This document shows positions 32,918 through 38,819 of a stretch of 44,686 nt of DNA, piece by piece. Below the pieces are notes generated by a model, which had not been told where the DNA came from, ran no database searches, and saw only the letters and a program-made list of their open reading frames with translations. Source of the stretch: Rhodospirillaceae bacterium (GTDB lineage Bacteria; Pseudomonadota; Alphaproteobacteria; UBA6615); assembly GCA_018702955.1 (NCBI GenBank), contig JABJEK010000017.1:1-44686 (forward strand). The letters are read 5' to 3'. Numbering within the stretch: the stretch's first letter is position 1; each line of letters starts with the position of its first letter. Made by a program: the position numbers and the translations under genes.

Positions 32918-33022
32918 GGCGGGTTTCAAACCCGCCCCTACATAAACCAGCAGCAGTGATGCCATCGCGGACGGTGTCTATCCCATAACGTCGTTGTAGG
33001 GGCGGGTTTCAAACCCGCCCGT
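32918..33022. repeat. REP pair with GTAG tetranucleotide (core GGCGGGTTTCAAACCCGCC)
   Basis: Two palindromes in opposite orientation, 32918-32942 (followed by CTAC) and 32998-33022 (preceded by GTAG), each with 10-bp arms GGGCGGGTTT and AAACCCGCCC around one C. They lie between the MetE-like and molybdenum subunit genes, 5 kb from the transposase gene that carries identical copies at its edges. The inverted pair with a 55-base spacer is a BIME-like arrangement. Confidence 0.9.
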
Positions 33023-33030
33023 TCGCCCAC

Positions 33031-34209
33031 CTACTCCGCCATCGGCACCATCGAGATTTGCGGGTCCGTCGCCGGCACATAGACCTCGTCGAGGCCCAGT
33101 TCCTTGCGCACCATGTTGGCGCCGCGCACCAGCGAGACCATCTTGTAGAAGGCGTGCATCCGGCTCGCCGCCCCGCGCCCGAACCCGCAATCGCTCGACA
33201 GGATCAGACGTTCGGGCTCGATATGCTTGAGCGCCCGGCGAATAAGGTCCGCCACATCTTCGGGCCGCTCGACCTGCAGGGTCCGGTGGCTGATCACGCC
33301 GAGCGCGATCTTCTTGTCCTTCGAGATCAGCTTGCCGAAATGCTCGAGGTCCATGCCGTTGTTGGTGGCACCCTCTACCGTGATCACGTCCACGTCGAGC
33401 TGGTCCAGATACGGCAGCGCGTGCTCGTAGGACGCGTGCTCGGCAAACATCTTCTGGGCCGCGGGCGAGCCCCAACAGGTGTGGCACCACACTTCGGTCT
33501 TGTCGCGCAGGCCCGCGACCTCGCGGTTGAAGGCCTCGACATACTGCTCGGCGGAGACCTCCTGGCCGGGCACCTGCATCGACTGGTGGATCGAGGGTTC
33601 CTCGACCTGCAGCAGCGGCGCGCCCGCATCGGCCAGCGCGTGATACTCGGCGTTGAACGCGTCCGACAGCGCCATCAGCAGATCACGGGTGTCGGCGTAG
33701 TGATCGTTGATGCACATATGGCTGATCACCTGGGCCGAGATCGAGCCGATCTTCACCGGCTTGTCGGTCATGCCCGCCATCGCCTTGTAGGCCCGGTCGA
33801 GCTGCAGGTCGGTCTTGCCGACGGGCCCGGTCACATGGGGCGTCAGCCGGGTCTCGATGACCTCCCAGATCAAATCCCCCGGCCCCTTGTCGGCCATCGC
33901 CGCATAGGGCTGTACGGCCACCCCCGGCGGGCCGAAACCCTCGATGCGTTCGTAGGCGTAGCTGACCCAGCTGCGCCCGGCGACGTCGTCATCCAGGCGC
34001 GTGTCGCCATCCACGAGGATGTCTATGCCGGCCTTGTTCTGTGCTGCCGTGTGGCAGGCCAGGCAATCGAGATGCTGCTCGCGATAGGCGCGGTGGGCAA
34101 ACCCGGTCGACAACGGCGCGCCGCGCAGGTTTTCCGTGTACCAGGTCGGCCGCGGCAGCGCGCCCGTGGTGGTGGTCTGCAGCACCTTGTCCTTGGTGGC
34201 GACGAACAT
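33031..34209 (-). CDS. MetE C-terminal-like zinc methyltransferase
   Basis: A 392-residue protein homologous to the C-terminal catalytic half of cobalamin-independent methionine synthase; the N-terminal folate-binding half is absent. All four zinc ligands are present: His243 and Cys245 in WCHTCWG, Glu279 in VEGATNNG, Cys341 in SSDCGFG, and the 62-residue Glu-Cys spacing fits MetE. Such short homologues transfer methyl groups to homocysteine or other thiols from alternative donors, or serve catabolic demethylation. ATG 34209 has GGAAG upstream and a GTTF-like family start (TTTTGALPRP). It stands alone between repeats. Confidence 0.88.
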   Translation of the reverse strand: MFVATKDKVLQTTTTGALPRPTWYTENLRGAPLSTGFAHRAYREQHLDCLACHTAAQNKAGIDILVDGDTRLDDDVAGRSWVSYAYERIEGFGPPGVAVQPYAAMADKGPGDLIWEVIETRLTPHVTGPVGKTDLQLDRAYKAMAGMTDKPVKIGSISAQVISHMCINDHYADTRDLLMALSDAFNAEYHALADAGAPLLQVEEPSIHQSMQVPGQEVSAEQYVEAFNREVAGLRDKTEVWCHTCWGSPAAQKMFAEHASYEHALPYLDQLDVDVITVEGATNNGMDLEHFGKLISKDKKIALGVISHRTLQVERPEDVADLIRRALKHIEPERLILSSDCGFGRGAASRMHAFYKMVSLVRGANMVRKELGLDEVYVPATDPQISMVPMAE

Positions 34210-34316
34210 GGTTTCTTCCCCCTCTAATTTTGTGTCCTGCGCGGGACCCGCCTTCGCGCTTTGCGCTACGGCGGATAAACTCCAACCCGCGCATCTCCTG
34301 CACATTCATCGACAGA

Positions 34317-34343
34317 GATGCCCGGATCAAGCCCGCGCATGAC
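34317..34343. repeat. Degenerate ATGCCCGG-type REP unit
   Basis: A 27-base unit of the same family as 29506-29532 whose right arm has drifted (GCCCGCGCAT), so the stem is imperfect. About 30 bases to the left, ACCCGCGCATCT resembles the right arm of the unit at 34663-34689, suggesting the remnant of a two-unit array. Confidence 0.6.
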
Positions 34344-34359
34344 GATAACTTTGCTGCGT

Positions 34360-34641
34360 TCAGGCCGTTCCGGCGGTTCGCTCGAAGCGGCGGATGATCT
34401 TGGTCTCGAACAGGTCGACCTTCTCATATGGATCGGCGGCCGTGATCTCGGCGGCGTCGGACCGGCTCTCGGCGTGGATGATCCAGACGCTGCCGTTCAT
34501 GTTGCCGTCGTCGTCGAAGGACGGCCCCGCGAAATACAGGGTCTCGCCAATCTCCTCGGCGAATGCCATATGCGCGTCCCGCGTTTTCATCCGCAGATCG
34601 AGGGTGCCGGGCTTGTCCACCCGGTAAACGAAATAGAGCAT
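34360..34641 (-). CDS. YciI family protein
   Basis: A 93-residue protein of the YciI/ferredoxin-like barrel family. The pattern MLYFVYRVDKPGTLDLRM, RDAHMAFAEE, LYFAGPSFDDDGNMNGSVWI and AADPYEKVDLFETKII is family-typical, including the His in the first helix thought to be catalytic and the DPY motif. The role is unknown; family members include a chlorohydroquinone-type dehalogenase and regulators. The ATG at 34641 defines the usual length; upstream frame to 34833 runs through a repeat. It could be cotranscribed with the MetE-like gene 150 bases downstream. Confidence 0.85.
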   Translation of the reverse strand: MLYFVYRVDKPGTLDLRMKTRDAHMAFAEEIGETLYFAGPSFDDDGNMNGSVWIIHAESRSDAAEITAADPYEKVDLFETKIIRRFERTAGTA

Positions 34642-34662
34642 TGGTTTTCCCAAATAATAAAC

Positions 34663-34737
34663 GTCATGCGCGGGCTCGACCCGCGCATCTCTTGCACGTT
34701 CACGGACAGGGATGCCCGGATCAAGTCCGGGCATGAC
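34663..34737. repeat. REP-like palindrome pair (ATGCGCGGG and ATGCCCGGA units)
   Basis: Units at 34663-34689 (arms ATGCGCGGG/CCCGCGCAT, loop CTCGA) and 34711-34737 (arms ATGCCCGGA/TCCGGGCAT, loop TCAAG) face each other with a 21-base spacer, between the YciI-like gene and the secreted hypothetical. The stem bases of the first unit differ by compensating changes, so the hairpin is kept while sequence varies. Confidence 0.85.
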
Positions 34738-34753
34738 TATAGCTGTTGAGTGG

Positions 34754-35593
34754 TCAGCCGCGACCGATTTTGGCTGCCACTGTCTCAGCCAGTGACGGGT
34801 CCGGCGCGTCCAGCTCGGCCGACACACCGGCATCGAGGCTCAGCTCCACATAGTCGAAGGCCGTGAACGGATCGATCGGGGCGTCGAAGATCACCGTCAG
34901 GAAGCCGTGCCAGTTGCCGTCGGCGTCGCGGGTGAAGACGTCGTTGAAGGGTAGCCGCGACGTGCGCGCCTGGATCAACCCGTCGACGTTGCGGAATCGC
35001 TGGTTGGGAATTCGCAACACCTGTGGCTGCGCGTTCTTGAAGCGCACAAACACAACCGCCGGGTCGATGTCGTAGTCGCCGAACACCAGATTGAAGAACA
35101 TCTCGGTGCCCTGGACGATGGCCTCGTCGTGCACCGTGAAATCGAACACGAACGCCGCACTGTTGGGTGTCGCCGGGCCGTTCAGATCCGGCCAGTCGTC
35201 GGCCGGTGCGGTGGGTGACAGGGACAGGTCGGTCCAGTTGGAGCCGCGGGTCTTGTCCCCGACCGCCAGGCAGCCCTGGCAGGCGTGGCCCGCATCTTTG
35301 CGTTCGGCGTCCGAGCGATTGTCGAAATTATCCTCGCCCCGGTACCACACGCCGCCATCCCGGTTCAGGTCAGGTAGAAACTCGTCCGGCTCCAGCACGC
35401 CGTTGGCGTTGGTGTCGGCAGGCCCCGGCCCGACACCCTGAATGGGACGGCCGAGCGCCGCTGTATCTGTAAAACCAAAACCATCCGCATCGCCGATCCG
35501 CACCCATTCGAACGCTTGCGCGTGCGCTGTTTCACCGGCCAGCAACAGCAAGGCGACGAGCAGCGCGCCAACATATTTTGGAAGTCTATTCAT
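34754..35593 (-). CDS. Secreted hypothetical protein with calcium-loop-like motifs
   Basis: A 279-residue protein with a clear signal peptide (basic start, LLVALLLLAGETAHA, cleavage before QAFEW). The mature part has acidic loops resembling EF-hand/dockerin calcium sites: DTNANGVLEPDE near residue 60 and DLNRDGGVWY near residue 74. Two Cys in HACQGC may form a disulfide or resemble a haem site without the His. The rest is rich in beta-strand patterns (AAFVFDFTVHDEA, VVFVRFKNAQPQVL). I do not recognise a family. ATG 35593 starts the signal peptide. It is divergent from the imuA operon and shares its upstream region. Confidence 0.72.
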   Translation of the reverse strand: MNRLPKYVGALLVALLLLAGETAHAQAFEWVRIGDADGFGFTDTAALGRPIQGVGPGPADTNANGVLEPDEFLPDLNRDGGVWYRGEDNFDNRSDAERKDAGHACQGCLAVGDKTRGSNWTDLSLSPTAPADDWPDLNGPATPNSAAFVFDFTVHDEAIVQGTEMFFNLVFGDYDIDPAVVFVRFKNAQPQVLRIPNQRFRNVDGLIQARTSRLPFNDVFTRDADGNWHGFLTVIFDAPIDPFTAFDYVELSLDAGVSAELDAPDPSLAETVAAKIGRG

Positions 35594-35721
35594 GAAGCCC
35601 CAAACCCGTTGTGACCCGCATAATGCGCAGCGCACCGCGTCTGCCACAGTCACAATGGCGTGCTTGGCCAGCCCCGTCACAGGCCTGCACTCCGCTTTGA
35701 CTCGTTCCCTCCCGAAACCTA

Positions 35722-35736
35722 GAACAAAATAAGAAC
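35722..35736. promoter_or_regulatory. LexA box (SOS box) of alphaproteobacterial type
   Basis: GAAC-AAAATAA-GAAC, the complement of the GTTC-N7-GTTC direct repeat that LexA binds in Alphaproteobacteria. It ends 27 bases before the imuA start, where LexA would block the promoter, and the SOS mutagenesis operon is the classic target. The box also lies about 130 bases upstream of the divergent secreted protein gene. Confidence 0.85.
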
Positions 35737-35763
35737 ATTTAACGAGAACGGAACACAGCAACG

Positions 35764-36645
35764 GTGCCGGCGGATCCCCAACTCCTCCAGCGGCTGCGCA
35801 GCCGCATCGCCGCCATCGAGCGCGGCGGCAGCGGGAGTCCGTCCACTGATGACTACCTGCCCCTAGGGGTCACCGAAATCGACGAACACCTGCCCTGGGG
35901 CGGCCTCGCGGCGGGGGCGGTCCATGAAATCCTCGACGGCGACGCACCTACCTCGAACAGCACATCGAACAGCACGACCAAGATCGGCGGCGCGCTGAAC
36001 GGCGCGGTCACGGCCTTCGCCGCCGCGCTCGCCGGCAAGGCCCAGCATACTCGCGCGCGGCCGATCGTCTGGATCGCACCCCGCATAACCGCCCGCGAAA
36101 GCCTCTACGCGCCGGGGCTCGCCGGGTTCGGCCTCGATCCTGCCGACCTCATCGCGGTGCGGGTGCCGCCCGGCGGTGATTTCGCGGCGACGGCGCTGTG
36201 GGCCATGGAGGAAGCACTCCGCGCGCCAACGGTCGGGCTGGTCTGCGCCGAGATCGAGGCGCTGGACCTCACCGCCAGCCGCCGCCTGCAGCTTGCTGCG
36301 GAGACAGGCGGTGGGCTCGGCCTGCTGTTGCGTCGCGATGTTGGTCGGGATGCGAGAAGCGCCCTGCCCCCAACCGCCTGTGTCAGCCGCTGGCGGATCG
36401 CCGCGTTGCCGGGCGGGCCATCCGAATATTCAAACCTGCCCGGTACGACGCGCTGGCAGGCCGAACTGCTGCGCGCCCGGGGCGGACGCCCCCGAAGCTG
36501 GCAACTGGAATGGAGAAATGACGGACAGGATAATTCCCAAACGCCGCGTGGTTTCGCTCTGGTTCCCCCGCTTCGCGACCGATCGCTGCCAGCGCCAACT
36601 GAGGCGACGGGTGAAGCGCCAGCCCGGCAACGCCGCACGGCCTGA
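35764..36645 (+). CDS. imuA: ImuA, SOS mutasome accessory protein
   Basis: RecA/SulA-related protein of 293 residues, first gene of the imuA-imuB-dnaE2 cassette for damage-induced translesion synthesis. The segment LPLGVTEIDEHLPWGGLAAGAVHEI near residue 32 (quoted in part) and a following Ala/Gly-rich RecA-like core with PIVWIAPR and RESLYAPGLAGFGLDP near residue 115 match ImuA; the Walker A motif of RecA is degenerate. Start is GTG 35764; the ribosome site is weak. The last 128 bases overlap imuB in another frame. A small run of Thr/Ser/Asn (TSNSTSNSTTK) near residue 62 is an unusual insertion. LexA control is expected from the box upstream. Confidence 0.9.
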   Translation: MPADPQLLQRLRSRIAAIERGGSGSPSTDDYLPLGVTEIDEHLPWGGLAAGAVHEILDGDAPTSNSTSNSTTKIGGALNGAVTAFAAALAGKAQHTRARPIVWIAPRITARESLYAPGLAGFGLDPADLIAVRVPPGGDFAATALWAMEEALRAPTVGLVCAEIEALDLTASRRLQLAAETGGGLGLLLRRDVGRDARSALPPTACVSRWRIAALPGGPSEYSNLPGTTRWQAELLRARGGRPRSWQLEWRNDGQDNSQTPRGFALVPPLRDRSLPAPTEATGEAPARQRRTA

Positions 36646-38173
36646 ACCTGTTCTGGTCATGGCGATGCCCGAGGGTGGTGCCGTGCGCCTGAGCGCGGTG
36701 ACGTTGGCGGCCCAGAAGGCCGGGCTGTCCCCGGGCCAGACGCTGGCCGACGCCCGCGCGCTGATGCCCGACGTCGCGGTGCATGACGGCGACCCGGACG
36801 GCGACAGTGTGACTCTGGAGCGGATATCCGGCTGGTGCGGGCGCTATACCCCGTGGACCGCGCCCTCGGGGCTGGAGACCGGCGGTGCGGCGGGTATCTG
36901 GCTGGATGTCTCCGGTTGCGCGCATCTGTTCGGCGGCGAGGCCGCGATGCTCGACGACCTGACCACGCGCCTGGCCGCCATCGGTTACACCGCCCGGGCC
37001 GGTCTCACCGACACGGCGGGGGCCGCCTGGGCCGCCGCGCGTTTCGGCAAGCCCGGCATCGCGCGCTGCGTGATCTTTCCCGAAGGCGAACACGCCGCCC
37101 GGCTCGCGCCCTTCCCCCATGCGTCCCTGCGCCTGCCGCCGGACATCCTCGACGGATTGGAACGCCTCGGCCTGCGCAACATCGCTGATCTGGCCGACTT
37201 GCCCCGCGCGGGGCTGGCGCGCCGGTTCGGCGAATTGCCCGCCCGCCGCCTGGATCAGGCCCTGGGGCGGGTCGATGAGCCCATTTCACCCCGTGCACCC
37301 GCGCCGGTCTGGCGGCTGCGCACCGCGTTTGCCGAAGCGCTGGGCCGCGAGGCGCATATCGCCGCCGCCGCCCGCAACCTGCTCGAGGCCCTGTGCAACC
37401 GCCTCTCCCGGGCCGAGCGCGGCGCCCGGCGGCTGGAACTTTGCCTCTTCAGGGTCGGCGGGCGGGTCGACACGATCATGGCCGGCACCAGCCGGGCGAG
37501 CCACGACCCCGATCACCTGATGCGGCTCTTGGGCGAACAGCTCGATCGCCTGCCCGAGCCGCCGACGTCCGCGCCCGACCCGCTCAGTGCAGCCGCCGAG
37601 GCCATGGTCGAGACCCTGACCCTCGCCGCGGTGGTCACCGAGCCGCTCCGCGCCGTCCAGACTCGGCTCGCCGGAGGACGTGACGATGATCCCGCCGCGC
37701 TGGAACGCCTGGTCGACCGGCTGGCCGGGCGTCTCGGGTCCGACAATGTGATGCGCTTCAGGGCCCGCGACACCCATCTGCCCGAGCGGGTGCAGGAGGG
37801 TGCGTCCGCGCTGACGGGTGATCCATCCAAGGGAGCCACCCCCTGGCAGCCGCCCCAACCCCGGCCGCCACGCCTTTTGGCGCGCCCCGAACCAGTCGAG
37901 GCCATGGCGCCCGTGCCCGATGACCCGCCGGTCCTGTTTCGCTGGCGCGGCCGCACCCACCGGATTACCCGCGCGGAGGGCCCGGAGCGGATCGAACCCG
38001 AATGGTGGCGCGAGCCGACAGCAAACAACACGACCCTCGACGCCGACACCCGCGACTATTACCGGGTGGAGGACACAGACGGCCGGCGTTTCTGGCTCTA
38101 TCGCGAGGGTCTGTATGACCGGAATTCCGCCGATACACCGCCGCGCTGGTTCCTGCACGGGCTGTTCGGATGA
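36518..38173 (+). CDS. imuB: ImuB, catalytically inactive Y-family polymerase homologue
   Basis: Y-family DNA polymerase homologue of 551 residues that bridges DnaE2, the beta clamp and ImuA in SOS mutagenesis. The N-terminus RVVSLWFPRFATDR lacks the metal-binding Asp of active Y polymerases, and the second motif is WLDVSGCAHLFGGE in place of the usual Asp-Glu site, as expected for a non-catalytic ImuB. A helix-hairpin-helix region (LERLGLRNIADLADLPRAGL) is near residue 215, and the C-terminus ends RRFWLYREGLYD then PPRWFLHGLFG, typical of the family. ATG 36518 lies inside imuA, giving an unusually long overlap. dnaE2 is displaced downstream by a transposase gene. Confidence 0.93.
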   Translation: MTDRIIPKRRVVSLWFPRFATDRCQRQLRRRVKRQPGNAARPEPVLVMAMPEGGAVRLSAVTLAAQKAGLSPGQTLADARALMPDVAVHDGDPDGDSVTLERISGWCGRYTPWTAPSGLETGGAAGIWLDVSGCAHLFGGEAAMLDDLTTRLAAIGYTARAGLTDTAGAAWAAARFGKPGIARCVIFPEGEHAARLAPFPHASLRLPPDILDGLERLGLRNIADLADLPRAGLARRFGELPARRLDQALGRVDEPISPRAPAPVWRLRTAFAEALGREAHIAAAARNLLEALCNRLSRAERGARRLELCLFRVGGRVDTIMAGTSRASHDPDHLMRLLGEQLDRLPEPPTSAPDPLSAAAEAMVETLTLAAVVTEPLRAVQTRLAGGRDDDPAALERLVDRLAGRLGSDNVMRFRARDTHLPERVQEGASALTGDPSKGATPWQPPQPRPPRLLARPEPVEAMAPVPDDPPVLFRWRGRTHRITRAEGPERIEPEWWREPTANNTTLDADTRDYYRVEDTDGRRFWLYREGLYDRNSADTPPRWFLHGLFG

Positions 38174-38196
38174 GATTACACACACATTCACGAATT

Positions 38197-38222
38197 GTAG
38201 GGGCGGGTTTCAAACCCGCCCG
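38197..38222. repeat. REP unit upstream of the RAYT gene (GTAG plus palindrome)
   Basis: GTAG followed by the 21-base palindrome with 10-bp arms GGGCGGGTTT and AAACCCGCCC, 24 bases after the imuB stop and 21 bases before the transposase ATG. GTAG beside the stem foot is the tetranucleotide recognised by REP-associated tyrosine transposases in E. coli. Confidence 0.92.
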
Positions 38223-38243
38223 GGAACCCGGGACACAAACCTG

Positions 38244-38819
38244 ATGGTAGATGGAAACCCAAACTGGCCCCAACGCCGCGCCTTACGCTTGCGACATCAC
38301 GACTATCGCGACCCCGGCGCTTATTTCGTCACCATTTGCACGCATCAGCGCAAATGCATCTTCGGATCGATTCCGGACACGATCTTTGAACCCAGCAGTT
38401 TGGGCACAATCGTCGCCAATTGTTGGGCGCGACTGCCTGACCATTATCCAAATCTGTCACTCGACAGCTTTGTCATCATGCCAAACCACGTGCACGGGCT
38501 GATATTTCTGACTGAGACACCTCCACGCCACCCACTGTCCGAGATAATCAGGGGTTTCAAAACGTTCTCCGCAAAGCGGATTAACCAGAAACGCCACGCA
38601 TCCGGCATCCCTGTTTGGCAAAGAGGTTTCCACGAGCATGTCGTTCGCAAAGACAAAACACTCGACCGAATTCGTGAGTACATTCAAACGAACCCGGCGC
38701 GTTGGGCGATAGACCAGGAAAATCCGTCTGTCACGCGGGCGGGTCACAGACCCGCCCCTACATCGGATAGCGGGTCCGTAGGGGCGGGTTTCAAACCCGC
38801 CCGGAAAACTGGCCCATGA
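38244..38819 (+). CDS. REP-associated tyrosine transposase (RAYT, Y1 HUH family)
   Basis: Y1 transposase-domain protein of 191 residues. Motifs: GAYFVTICTHQRKCIFG near residue 26, the HUH pair His82/His84 in VIMPNHVHGLI, and the nucleophile Tyr146 in RIREYIQTNPARW, with the RHASGIPVWQRGFHEHVVRK segment of RAYTs before it. RAYTs cut REP sequences at a GTAG-flanked foot and are usually single-copy domesticated genes. It sits between imuB and dnaE2, with a REP before it and two inside its 3' end. Residues 165-191 (including VGAGFKPARKTGP) are translated from those REPs and are unlikely to be catalytic. The stop overlaps dnaE2 as ATGA. No ribosome site is obvious. Confidence 0.92.
   Translation: MVDGNPNWPQRRALRLRHHDYRDPGAYFVTICTHQRKCIFGSIPDTIFEPSSLGTIVANCWARLPDHYPNLSLDSFVIMPNHVHGLIFLTETPPRHPLSEIIRGFKTFSAKRINQKRHASGIPVWQRGFHEHVVRKDKTLDRIREYIQTNPARWAIDQENPSVTRAGHRPAPTSDSGSVGAGFKPARKTGP
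38737..38803. repeat. Inverted REP pair (BIME) at the 3' end of the RAYT gene
   Basis: 38737-38761 is a variant unit with arms GGGCGGGTC and GACCCGCCC followed by CTAC; 38778-38803 is a standard unit preceded by GTAG. The two face away from each other with 16 bases between. Both lie within the open reading frame of the transposase and immediately before the dnaE2 start, where a hairpin could affect dnaE2 translation. Confidence 0.9.

Noticed and set aside
34686..34833. N-terminal extension of the YciI-like protein
   Set aside because: It would be translated from REP palindromes (VMPGLDPGIP is a common artefact of these repeats); the domain starts at 34641.
37818..38243. N-terminal extension of the RAYT reading frame into imuB
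   Set aside because: The RAYT domain starts at MVDGNPNW (38244); upstream sequence is the imuB frame shadow and a REP.
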